From NCBI GenBank assembly GCA_964643355.1, contig CAZXPW010000019.1, positions 9,510-73,509 of the forward strand: 64,000 bases of DNA, read 5' to 3'. Made by a program: the position numbers and the translations under genes. Origin of the DNA: FEN-1350 sp964643355 (GTDB lineage Bacteria; Planctomycetota; Phycisphaerae; Sedimentisphaerales; Anaerohalosphaeraceae). This document shows positions 28,486 to 37,566 of the stretch, piece by piece (the stretch's first letter is position 1; every line of letters begins with the position of its first letter). The notes beneath the pieces are model-generated. The model worked only from the letters and a program-made list of their open reading frames with translations. It was not told the origin of the DNA and made no database searches.

Positions 28486-29400
28486 TTATCCTTTCAGCGA
28501 TGCATTTTCCGGATTGGTTTTCTGAAAACAATCGAGGAGATATTTTCGGGCCGTCTTAAGGTTGGCGGTCATGATGTCGGTGTCGGGGTGGCTATGGGTG
28601 AAGGGGTTGACGAATCCCGCATAACGGATCTCTTTGAGCGCCCAGATCCATTCGGCCATGTCCGTCGGGCCGAGGCCGGGGAGCTGCTTGTCGCCGTTCT
28701 GCTTTTGCCAGGCGTAGAAGAACCGCAGTTGTTTCCCACTAATGCGGATCGCCTCGGGCACCGAATCCTTAAGTCCCTGGATATGGTACGGGGCCAGGGC
28801 GATACCGATCCGCGGCGAGCGGTTCAGATCGACGAAGGCCTTGAGCGAGTCGAGGGTGTTCAGCAGCGAGTCGCCGTGGTTCTCGATGGCCAGGACGGAT
28901 TTGTGCTTTTCCGCCAACTCGGCCAACGGCTTGAGTTCCTCCATGTACTGCTTCATCCGCGCCGTCAACTCTTCGGGCTTGCACGGCCCGGCACTGCCCT
29001 GTACGGCCACCCCGCCGCCGCAACCGCCGAACAGTTCGGCATATTTGGCAAAGCCGCCGGCATAGACGGAGAAGGAAAAGAGCTTGAGCTTGTGCCTGGC
29101 CAGCAGGTCGTTGAGGCCCGACGGTCCCAGCCGCTTGGCGATGTCGTCGAGGTGGGGGCAACCCTCGTGGGCCGACCAGATGTCGATACCCTCAAAGCCC
29201 AGGCCGGCGATTTTGGTAACGGCCTGCTCGATCGGCAGTTCCATAAAACAGATCGAGCTGGCCGACAGTCGCATCTTCCAGGGTTCCTTCTGCGACTGAA
29301 CCTGCGGTTCTCCCCCGGCCAATAACGATGGCGCCGCCCCGGCTGCTGCCGCAAGGCCCGCCCACTTCAAAACGGTTCGGCGATTCAGGTTCGTCCGCAT
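28486..29400 (-). CDS. Tat-exported sugar phosphate isomerase/epimerase-like protein
   Basis: 304 residues. A twin-arginine signal (NLNRRTVLKWAGLAAAAGAA) precedes a TIM barrel of the xylose-isomerase-like / AP endonuclease 2 superfamily. Metal-site-like motifs are visible: FEGIDIWSAHEG, VLAIENHGDSL and PFTHSHPDTD. Such proteins are abundant in planctomycetes and act on sugars or cyclitols; the substrate is unknown. It is coupled to the propeller gene two bases downstream. Confidence 0.85.
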   Translation of the reverse strand: MRTNLNRRTVLKWAGLAAAAGAAPSLLAGGEPQVQSQKEPWKMRLSASSICFMELPIEQAVTKIAGLGFEGIDIWSAHEGCPHLDDIAKRLGPSGLNDLLARHKLKLFSFSVYAGGFAKYAELFGGCGGGVAVQGSAGPCKPEELTARMKQYMEELKPLAELAEKHKSVLAIENHGDSLLNTLDSLKAFVDLNRSPRIGIALAPYHIQGLKDSVPEAIRISGKQLRFFYAWQKQNGDKQLPGLGPTDMAEWIWALKEIRYAGFVNPFTHSHPDTDIMTANLKTARKYLLDCFQKTNPENASLKG

Positions 29401-29466
29401 GAATTACTCCCGAAAAGACGCAAGTATAGTCTGTCGCCGTCGCCCCGGATAATTAATCTCTTCGCT

Positions 29467-30207
29467 TCAGGCCGTCGTCACGGTTGCCGGATCTTCCATC
29501 AAGTCGATCAACCAGAGGGGATGTACCGATTGCAGAACAAACGGCATCACATTGGACCATTGTCGGCATTTATCGAGGATATCACTGTCACTGGAAAGAA
29601 CAATCCGGTCGGTCGCAGCCAATCGCTTATCGGGGCTTTGTGCCAGCTCAATCTTCCAGGCCCAGCCCCTTTCGGACGCAATCTTTTCAATCAGGGTCTT
29701 GAGACGGCCGGAATTGGAAACGGGACGATCCAGCAACCAGAGGACATCTCGGATACCGATTCCGTCGAACAACTCACCGATGCGTTCGATGGCGGGAATG
29801 GTCTCATTGACGCGTCGATAGGTCCCGTGCAGACCGGCCAGGTCCCGAAGGCAGCCGTCGCGACCCCGGAAAATCGCGCCGCCGGCCAGCGCCGCTTCCA
29901 GGGTGATAATCTGATTATATCCATCCAGAGCCACGGCTTTCCCGGGCAGGTCATAGAACGACACGGCGGCTTGATGACGACGCGTCCGCTGCCGATCCGA
30001 ACAGGCCGACCGCATTACGGCCATTCGCTGTCGAGCGGTCAGGTTAAAGTGATCTCCTACGAGTTTGAGGGCGCCGGCGGGAGCATACTCTTTGGTCAAC
30101 AAGAGAGAGTAATCGACGGTCGCGGCACGAAGGGCAGGTATCATTCCGGATTCAAAATTACGACGGTCTTCGGGATGCGGTCCGCGATGGTTTCGTTTAT
30201 CCGGCAT
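29467..30207 (-). CDS. DUF434 domain-containing protein
   Basis: About 246 residues. The N-terminal part matches DUF434 (ALRAATVDYSLLLTKEYAP, ALKLVGDHFNLTARQRMAV). The rest is an alpha/beta domain with VALDGYNQIITLEAAL, ending in a DxD-like region (VLSSDSDILDKC), somewhat like a PIN or Toprim fold. Function unknown. No obvious export signal. ATG 30207 follows AAGGA by seven bases and is preferred over one 21 bases earlier. Confidence 0.7.
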   Translation of the reverse strand: MPDKRNHRGPHPEDRRNFESGMIPALRAATVDYSLLLTKEYAPAGALKLVGDHFNLTARQRMAVMRSACSDRQRTRRHQAAVSFYDLPGKAVALDGYNQIITLEAALAGGAIFRGRDGCLRDLAGLHGTYRRVNETIPAIERIGELFDGIGIRDVLWLLDRPVSNSGRLKTLIEKIASERGWAWKIELAQSPDKRLAATDRIVLSSDSDILDKCRQWSNVMPFVLQSVHPLWLIDLMEDPATVTTA

Positions 30208-30249
30208 CGATCGTTCCTTGCTCGTCACCGGCCGCTCCGTTCAGGAGTC

Positions 30250-32010
30250 TTATCGAAGAGCCGGGGTGTTGGCGTCGGCCGGCTGCTGGGCCTCGGCGAA
30301 CCCTTTTTCTTTGGCGGCCTTAAGGGCATCCCATTCCACTTTGAGTTTTTCCATCACAGCCGGCGATTCGATCTTGTTCATATCCTCCAATTGGGCCAAG
30401 AGTTTATTGACTTCGGCCTCGGCCTGGGATCCTCGCAGGGTCTTCCAGCCCTGGAACTGTTTGACCAGCCCCTCGGCATACAACTCTACATCGATGGCCA
30501 TTTGAGGTTGATACACACCCGATCCGGAAATCAGATGGGCGGTCAGAGTCTGTGAAAAGGTGGGATCCTGCTGGATCAGGGGATCCATGATTTCCTTGGC
30601 TTTGGCGTTAATGGCGTCGATCACTTCGGTCTTGTTGAGATGCTTGGCCAATAAACGCTTGATATAGAGGGTCAACAATTGGTCCCGTGCAATATCGGAC
30701 GCAAAGCTTTTGGATCCCCGTCCAGAGAGCTTTTCATATTCGGCGAAGGACAAATCGCACTGTTCCAGACCCTTTGCGGAAAAATCGGCGATGGACTTTT
30801 CCAGAGATCCAACCAGTTCCTTTACGACCGGAGCGAAATCCTCCGGCACCATCGGCGAAACCACGGCGACCTGGTCCATCAGACTCGCCAAAAATTCCAC
30901 GGCCTGGCTGGTTGTCTGGGCGGATTCATAATACAGATTGGCGCGGCGAGCGGTCGCAAAGTCAGTCGTTTCACGGGAAGAGGCGCTTTGACAATCCTCT
31001 ATGCCGCTGTCCAGGATCACAACGATGTCTCCGATTGCCTTGGCATAGCTTTCCTGGGTACTTTTGATGTCGCCGAACAACCAGGAAATCCTTTCCTTGC
31101 ACTGGTTGATCTGCTTATCCGTATCCGTCAACTGAACTTTGATGGTTTTGAGATTTTCGGAATCCCGGATCGACTGGATCTTGGTCTGGACCGCGGCGAT
31201 CTGGGATTGAATCGTTTCCAGTTGCGGCTTGACAATGGCGATCTCGCTTTCGAGTCTCCCGATCTGATCGGTCTTGTCCTGAGTTTCGATATACAATTGC
31301 TTTTTCGACAGCAGAAGATCATACCCCTGTTGCTGAAGCTGTATCTTTTCATCTCCGGCCAGGGCATCGGCCTTCTTGAGGCACTCTTCTCCCTGAATCT
31401 GAAGGGCATTGCCCTTGCTCTGAAGTTGATCGCGCATAACCGTCAGGTCAGCCCGACTTTTCTCCAGTTCCGCCAGCCGGCCGGCAACTGCGGTCCGTTG
31501 CGCAGTGAGGGACGGACGATTTTCCTCCCCGCCGGTCAGAATCTTGTCAAGCTGCTCCACCTGCCGATCGGTCGTTTCGATATGGGTCAAAAGTTCCTGA
31601 CGATCGGTCTGAAGCCGACCCAGCTCTCGCAATTTCCGATTCAATTCCGCCAAAGCCGCCCTTGCCGGCGGGTCAAACCGAATCAGTCCCATTCGAAGCC
31701 GTACCGCTTGCGACCATGCCAGATCGGCACTGGCCAGGGATGCGGCCGATTTGGCGGATCCGGCGTTCTTCAACGCGTTTTGGATTTTCTGACGGTGTTG
31801 GGCGTGTACGGCGGCCAGATCAACGGTCTTGACCTGATCGCCTTCGATGATGAGTTCCGGAGCCAGATTGACCGCGGTTACCGCCTGACGGCTTTGCTGA
31901 TGCGCTTCTTTGGCGCTCCGGTTCTGGGGGCTGTCCGAACACCCCAGAATCCCACATACCATGCACGCAAACGCAACTCTTTTAATTCGACAATTGTTGG
32001 TCGATCGCAC
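30250..32010 (-). CDS. Coiled-coil lipoprotein of unknown function
   Basis: About 586 residues. Signal with lipobox ILGC, then long Gln/Leu-rich coiled coils at roughly residues 100-320 (AELNRKLRELGRLQTDRQ; QIGRLESEIAIVKPQLETIQ), then a helical C-terminal region. No catalytic motif recognised. The most likely start is GTG 32010, nine bases after GGAG; a frame from 32073 adds residues that block a normal signal. It is divergent from the FlgI-like lipoprotein, with about 215 bases between, so both may belong to one envelope process. Confidence 0.65.
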   Translation of the reverse strand: MRSTNNCRIKRVAFACMVCGILGCSDSPQNRSAKEAHQQSRQAVTAVNLAPELIIEGDQVKTVDLAAVHAQHRQKIQNALKNAGSAKSAASLASADLAWSQAVRLRMGLIRFDPPARAALAELNRKLRELGRLQTDRQELLTHIETTDRQVEQLDKILTGGEENRPSLTAQRTAVAGRLAELEKSRADLTVMRDQLQSKGNALQIQGEECLKKADALAGDEKIQLQQQGYDLLLSKKQLYIETQDKTDQIGRLESEIAIVKPQLETIQSQIAAVQTKIQSIRDSENLKTIKVQLTDTDKQINQCKERISWLFGDIKSTQESYAKAIGDIVVILDSGIEDCQSASSRETTDFATARRANLYYESAQTTSQAVEFLASLMDQVAVVSPMVPEDFAPVVKELVGSLEKSIADFSAKGLEQCDLSFAEYEKLSGRGSKSFASDIARDQLLTLYIKRLLAKHLNKTEVIDAINAKAKEIMDPLIQQDPTFSQTLTAHLISGSGVYQPQMAIDVELYAEGLVKQFQGWKTLRGSQAEAEVNKLLAQLEDMNKIESPAVMEKLKVEWDALKAAKEKGFAEAQQPADANTPALR

Positions 32011-32224
32011 GGGTTCGGTCTCCAATATCCATGTTCTGGGGTCATTGTAGGGGCCGGTCGATCGGATTGTCAAGGATTTTACAGTCTGGTTTTTCTTATC
32101 CAGATCATTGACGCTCGTGTTGGGTGTCCAGTATGATATTCCGACTTCCCCCTGGCATGTCCGGATCGGTTTTCCGGGGGAGATTTGTTAATCTTGTTTT
32201 GACTTATCGGACGATATAGAGAAC

Positions 32225-33916
32225 ATGCGAATACGGGCGATATGCACAATCGGAGTGATCGTATTGGCCGGTCTGGCCTGCCAGGAAAGTCCGCCGCGCG
32301 ATACTCAATTGGAACGGCCGGACATCTACAACAAGGCCGTGAAAGATCTGGCCAGAGTCATCCAGTACGAGGCCGTGGCGGTCAAGGGATATGGTCTGGT
32401 CGCTTCTCTGCCGGGAACCGGGTCAGGCGAATGTCCCCCGGCATTGCGAACCGCGATGAGCAACTATATCCGAAAACAGCTCCCGAAAACCAGCCGGCTC
32501 AATCCGAATGATTTTATCGACAGCAAGAATACGGCCGTTGTGGAAATCTACGGGGTCGTGCCGCAGTTGGCATCCAAAGGCGATACTTTTGATGTCCTGG
32601 TGCGGTCGATCCCTCGAACGCAAACCACTTCGATCCGGGGCGGACGGTTGTACACCACCGACATGAAAGAATTGTCGCGTTTCATCGCGTATGACCAGTT
32701 CATCAAATCCCTGGCACAGGCGGAAGGCCAGATTTTTACGGACGATTTCGGGTCTTCCCCCGCCGATGAGAAACAAGGGTTCATTCTTGGCGGAGGCGTT
32801 GTCGATGAGCCGGTACGGATTTCGCTGGTTCTCAAAGAGCCCAATTACTACACGGCCAACGCGATTCGGAACCAATTGGTTCAGCGATTCGGCCCGAAAA
32901 CAGCCAAAGCCATTTCGCCCGCCGAAATTGAGTTGTCCATTCCCGCAGAGTATCAGAATCAGAGAGCCAAATTCGTACAGTTGATTGAGCAAACCTATTT
33001 GACAGCCAATGACTCTTCCCTTCAAGAACGGATTCGTATCCTGGCTGACGCCCTTCAAAAGGATGGGGACAAAAATGCGGCCGAGCTTGGATTGGAATCA
33101 ATCGGAAAACAATCTCTGTTCGCCCTGGGAGGATTGTTGGAGCATCCCGACGAGGCCGTTCGATTTCACGCGGCACGGTGCATGCTGAATATCGGGGACG
33201 ACCGCGGCCTCGATGTTCTCCAGAAGATCCTCGAAAACCGAAAATCCCCGTTGCGACTGGATGCTATTCGAGCCGTGGGTACTGGCGCAAGGAAAACCGA
33301 CGCTTCCCGAATCCTGAGCCGGGCATTGGATGACGAAAACTTCGAGATTCAATTTACGGCCTACGAGCAGTTAGCCCGCAATGGGGACATGCGAATTACA
33401 CGGAAACTGATCGGCGGCGATTTTTTCGTGGATTCCGTCGCCTGCGCGGGACCGAAAATCATTTATGTCTCCCGAAAGGATTCTCCAAGAATCACCTTGT
33501 TCGGCGGAGATATTCCCTGCGAGAAGAATGTCTTTGTCGAAACCCCCAATCGCCGTTTGACGGCCAACGCTCGACCGGGGGATCCGTATTTGTCGTTAAT
33601 TCGGATCCATCCATCCTTACCGCGGCCGATCGGCCCCCTGCAGGCCAAGTATGACACGCTGGATATTATTCGAACCGCCTGCGAACAACCGGATGCGGGA
33701 AAACAACCCGGCCAGCGACCGGGACTGGGAGCTTCCTATTCGGATGTGGTGTTGTTGCTTGATCAGATGTGTCGTCTGGGTGCGATCCGAGCGGAATTCC
33801 GACTGGGTCCCATGACGGAAGCGGCCAAGCTTCAACCGCCTTCGGAACCGATACCCGAACCGACAACTCCGGTCGCCGAGCCGGCCCCCCAGACCAAACC
33901 GAAAAATCAGGGATGA
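32225..33916 (+). CDS. FlgI-like lipoprotein with HEAT repeats
   Basis: 563 residues with lipobox LAGLAC. Residues about 35-250 resemble the flagellar P-ring protein FlgI: KGYGLVASLPGTGSGE (FlgI has GYGLVxGLxGTGD), SKNTAVVEIYGVVPQLASKG (as NVAAVxVxAxLPPFxxxG), DVLVRSIPRTQTTSIRGG, and later NAIRNQLVQRFG. Residues about 280-400 are HEAT-like helical repeats (PDEAVRFHAARCMLNIGDD, SPLRLDAIRAVGTG). A Pro-rich tail follows. No flagellar genes are in the window, so the protein may form a different ring or shell in the outer membrane. The ribosome site is weak. Confidence 0.72.
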   Translation: MRIRAICTIGVIVLAGLACQESPPRDTQLERPDIYNKAVKDLARVIQYEAVAVKGYGLVASLPGTGSGECPPALRTAMSNYIRKQLPKTSRLNPNDFIDSKNTAVVEIYGVVPQLASKGDTFDVLVRSIPRTQTTSIRGGRLYTTDMKELSRFIAYDQFIKSLAQAEGQIFTDDFGSSPADEKQGFILGGGVVDEPVRISLVLKEPNYYTANAIRNQLVQRFGPKTAKAISPAEIELSIPAEYQNQRAKFVQLIEQTYLTANDSSLQERIRILADALQKDGDKNAAELGLESIGKQSLFALGGLLEHPDEAVRFHAARCMLNIGDDRGLDVLQKILENRKSPLRLDAIRAVGTGARKTDASRILSRALDDENFEIQFTAYEQLARNGDMRITRKLIGGDFFVDSVACAGPKIIYVSRKDSPRITLFGGDIPCEKNVFVETPNRRLTANARPGDPYLSLIRIHPSLPRPIGPLQAKYDTLDIIRTACEQPDAGKQPGQRPGLGASYSDVVLLLDQMCRLGAIRAEFRLGPMTEAAKLQPPSEPIPEPTTPVAEPAPQTKPKNQG

Positions 33917-33941
33917 GAACCTATCGCCACGGAAACCAGGG

Positions 33942-36900
33942 ATGAAACTCGACAAGATCGTATTAAACGGATTTAAAAGTTTTGCGGACAAAACGGAATT
34001 CATCTTTGACCGGAAAATCACCGGAATCGTCGGCCCCAACGGCTGCGGAAAAAGCAATGTTGTCGATGCGATGAAGTGGGTTCTGGGCAACCAAAGCCCC
34101 AAGGCGCTTCGAAGCGGTCAGATGACGGATGTGATCTTCAGCGGTTCCACCAGCCGGAAACCCAGCGGACTGGCGGAAGTTTCGTTGTCGTTCTCCGATG
34201 TCCGGGGTCTGGGTCTTGAACAAGACAATCTGGATATTACACGACGCCTGTACCGCAGCGGGGAAAGTGAATATCTTCTCAACGGCAAGGTTTGTCGGCT
34301 CCGGGATATCCGTGAATTGTTCATGGACACCGGAGTGGGCGTCAGCGCCTATTCAATCATCGAACAGGGACAGATTGACCAGTTATTGCAGGCGTCGAAG
34401 GTGGACCGCCGCACCATCTTCGAAGAAGCCGCCGGCATCAGCAAGTTCAAGGCCCACAAGAAAGAGGCCCTCCGGAAACTGGAACGGACCGAACAGAATC
34501 TTCTTCGCCTGGCCGACATCGTCGGCGAGGTGCAAAAACAGCTTCGCAGCGTCAAATTGCAAGCGGGCAAGGCCCGCAGTTTTATCAGTTACACCGAGCG
34601 TCTCAAAGAACTGCGGGTTACCTTTTCGCTGGCCGAATATGACAAAATCGTCACGCAGATCCGCGAAAAGAACGGCGATCTGGCCGAACGGCAGGAACGG
34701 TTCAGTTCCATCGCCGCCGAGGTGGCCCGATATGATGCGTCGCTGAGTCAGATGCGAGCCACGCTCCTGGAATCGGAGGGACAAATCAGTCGCTGGGACG
34801 GCGCTCTGATCTCGGCCAAAAGCAAGATCGAACAGCAACTCGAGCGAATCGCCGCGTTACAAAGCCGGGTGGAAGAGCTGGCGAGCCGAAAGAAAACCGC
34901 CGTCGAACAGATACGAGCGCTCGCCCGACAGTCCCGCCAGTTGTCGGAGGACCTGACCGATTCGGAAATTCGGCTTCGGGACAATGAACAACTCCTGCTC
35001 TCCAAGCAGGAAATGATGCACGAACTGGAAAACCGGATGCGCGAAATCCAGTCGGAACTGAGTCGAATCGACGCCGATCTGGAAGACGAAAAGTCCGGAA
35101 TCATCGATTTGGTTCGGCGGACAGCTCAGTTGCACAATGAAATTCAGAGTCTGAATCATTATCGGGACAATCTGAACGGTCAGAAAGATCGGCTCAACGG
35201 CCGAGCCACCGCCGTCCAGCAGCAGTTGGCTGACTTATTGACCGAAAAAGCCCAATATCAGGCCAGGCGATCCGATATTCAGGCGGTTCTGGAAGATCTG
35301 CAGCGCAATCTTGAGACCAAGCGGAGCGAACTCGCCTCGCTGGACGACCGCCAGGCCCAGGCCTCCGAACGGATTGCTTCTTTCCGCGCCCAGCTCAGCG
35401 GGTTGTCCAGCGAACGAAAAGTGCTCGGGGATATGGAGTCCAAACGAGAAGGTCTCAGCGATACTCTCAAGGAAATTCTTCGAAGCCGATCGGAAAACCA
35501 CGACAACCGTTATGGATATATCGAAGGAATCGTCGCCGACCTTTTCAGCGCCGCGCCCGATCAGGCCGAAATGGTGGAAGCGGCGCTGGAAGGGTGTACG
35601 GATATGCTGGTAGTCAACCGGACCGTCGCGTTCCTGGAAGACTCTTCGTTACAATCCCAGTTGACTCATCGCGTGGGTGTGGTGTGTCTGGACCAATTGG
35701 ACCCGTTCGTCGATTGGGTGGATTTGTCCGGCGAACCGGGAGTCCTCGGGCGGGTCGTCGAATGCGTTCGTTTCGACAGCGCCTATGCAGCCCTGGCCTG
35801 GAACCTGCTGGGAAAAACGCTGCTGGTGGACACGGTGGAAACGGCCCTTCGGCTTGCCTGGCAATTGGGTCCCGCATATCGGTTTGTCACCCGGAAATCC
35901 GAAGTCGTCGAGGCCGATGGATCCGTACGGGTCGGGCCATTGCGACAGGCGGCCGGGCTGATCTCCCGAAAAAGTCGGATTCAGCAACTGGACGGCGAAA
36001 TAGCGGCCGTTCAATTGCAGATCCGGGAATTGGAATCTCAGCAGCAAAAAAACACTCTCGAAAACGAACATCTTGCCCGATTGTGCAAGGAATTCCGAAC
36101 TTCCATTTACGAGGCCAACACCGAGAAGGTGGACGCCGAATCCCGCCTTCGGCTGATCGAACAGAATATCAAGCGGCTCACCGATGAACAACCCATCGTG
36201 GCCGGGGAAATCCAGATGCTGGAGGAGGAAATCTCCAACTCCGTCCAACGAGAACACGATTCCAAACAGAAATTATTCGAACTCGAGCAGATTAACGCCC
36301 AGCGATCCGCTCGTATTCAGGAACTCCAGGACCTTCAGGAGAGACAGCGTTCCCTGCAGAATGATCAAGCCGCGATTCTGACCGAATTAAAGGTCGAATT
36401 GGGTCAGTTTGCCGAACAACAAAAAGCAATCCGCCAGCGGCTGGCGGGACTCCAGGGTCAGTTACACCATGCCCGAATGGCCTCCGAGGCGGCCCGTACC
36501 GAGGCCGCCGGCTGCGACGAGCAAGTCCTGCAGGCCGAACGCAATATCCTCGCGGCCGAATCTCGGGCAAGCGAATTGTATGCCGAAATGGAAAAGGCCC
36601 AGAAAATCAGTCATCAGTTGCACCGCGAAGTGGAGCAGCTTGCCGAACGGCAAAAAGAATCCGAACAGATTCTCCGGCAACGGCGCTCGGAACAAGCCGA
36701 CATCGAACGCCAATTGCATCAGGTTCAGCTCGAGTTGGGACAGTTGCAGGTGCGGGATGAAGACCTCCGACAGCGAGTCCGCGACGAATTGCAGATGGAT
36801 CTGGTCGAGGCCTACCAGAGCTACCGCCAGCAGCAGATCGACTGGGATCAGGTTCGCGACGAAATCGCCTCCCTCAGGGAGAAGATCGAACGGCTGGGAA

Positions 36901-37514
36901 ATGTGAATGTGGACGCCATCCAGCAACAGGATGAATTGGAAAAACGAAGCGAGTTTCTGACCCAACAGGTTGAAGATCTCACCCAGAGCAAAAAACAGCT
37001 TGAACAGCTCATCGAACGCATCAACAAGGAAAGCCGCGAGAAATTCATCGTTACTTTTGAGCAGGTTCGCGCCAATTTCCAGACCCTGTTTCGCAAGCTC
37101 TTCGGGGGGGGGAAAGCCGACATCCTGCTGGAAAATCCGGAGGATGTCCTGGAAAGCGGCATCGAAATCGTCGCTCGTCCTCCCGGCAAAGAAACCCGGA
37201 GCATCTCCCTGCTCAGCGGCGGCGAAAAAACGATGACGGCCATCAGTCTGTTGTTCGCGGTCTTCCGGAGCAAACCGTCGCCGTTTTGTTTCCTCGACGA
37301 GGTGGACGCCGCCCTGGACGAAGCCAATGTGGAACGGTTTAAACTCATCGTACAGGAGTTTCAAGCCGACTCGCAGTTCGTCATCGTCACGCACTCCAAA
37401 CGAACGATGGCGATCGCGGATATATTGTATGGCATTACGATGCAAACGCAGGGCGTCAGCAAACGGATCAGCGTCCAGTTCGAACATCAGGATTCTTCCG
37501 ATGCGGCCGCATGA
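33942..37514 (+). CDS. smc: Chromosome segregation protein SMC
   Basis: 1190 residues, the normal bacterial SMC length. Walker A GPNGCGKSN (residues 32-40), YRSGESEYLLNG early, two long coiled coils, a hinge at about 510-690 (YIEGIVADLFSA, DMLVVNRTVAFLED, LGRVVECVRFDSAYAA), signature LSGGEKTMTAISLLFAVF (from 1091), and Walker B FCFLDEVDAALDEANV. It compacts and segregates the chromosome with ScpA/ScpB, which are not in the window. It starts 25 bases after the FlgI-like gene and leads into the M16 pair, so it lies inside a rightward operon. Confidence 0.96.
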   Translation: MKLDKIVLNGFKSFADKTEFIFDRKITGIVGPNGCGKSNVVDAMKWVLGNQSPKALRSGQMTDVIFSGSTSRKPSGLAEVSLSFSDVRGLGLEQDNLDITRRLYRSGESEYLLNGKVCRLRDIRELFMDTGVGVSAYSIIEQGQIDQLLQASKVDRRTIFEEAAGISKFKAHKKEALRKLERTEQNLLRLADIVGEVQKQLRSVKLQAGKARSFISYTERLKELRVTFSLAEYDKIVTQIREKNGDLAERQERFSSIAAEVARYDASLSQMRATLLESEGQISRWDGALISAKSKIEQQLERIAALQSRVEELASRKKTAVEQIRALARQSRQLSEDLTDSEIRLRDNEQLLLSKQEMMHELENRMREIQSELSRIDADLEDEKSGIIDLVRRTAQLHNEIQSLNHYRDNLNGQKDRLNGRATAVQQQLADLLTEKAQYQARRSDIQAVLEDLQRNLETKRSELASLDDRQAQASERIASFRAQLSGLSSERKVLGDMESKREGLSDTLKEILRSRSENHDNRYGYIEGIVADLFSAAPDQAEMVEAALEGCTDMLVVNRTVAFLEDSSLQSQLTHRVGVVCLDQLDPFVDWVDLSGEPGVLGRVVECVRFDSAYAALAWNLLGKTLLVDTVETALRLAWQLGPAYRFVTRKSEVVEADGSVRVGPLRQAAGLISRKSRIQQLDGEIAAVQLQIRELESQQQKNTLENEHLARLCKEFRTSIYEANTEKVDAESRLRLIEQNIKRLTDEQPIVAGEIQMLEEEISNSVQREHDSKQKLFELEQINAQRSARIQELQDLQERQRSLQNDQAAILTELKVELGQFAEQQKAIRQRLAGLQGQLHHARMASEAARTEAAGCDEQVLQAERNILAAESRASELYAEMEKAQKISHQLHREVEQLAERQKESEQILRQRRSEQADIERQLHQVQLELGQLQVRDEDLRQRVRDELQMDLVEAYQSYRQQQIDWDQVRDEIASLREKIERLGNVNVDAIQQQDELEKRSEFLTQQVEDLTQSKKQLEQLIERINKESREKFIVTFEQVRANFQTLFRKLFGGGKADILLENPEDVLESGIEIVARPPGKETRSISLLSGGEKTMTAISLLFAVFRSKPSPFCFLDEVDAALDEANVERFKLIVQEFQADSQFVIVTHSKRTMAIADILYGITMQTQGVSKRISVQFEHQDSSDAAA

Positions 37515-37566
37515 TGGTCGGACGATCCGGACGATGTCAAAACGATCCCTCAGGAAAGACAGCCAC

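Noticed and set aside
30679..32136. 485-codon rightward open frame
   Set aside because: Antisense to the coiled-coil lipoprotein gene; no domain pattern.
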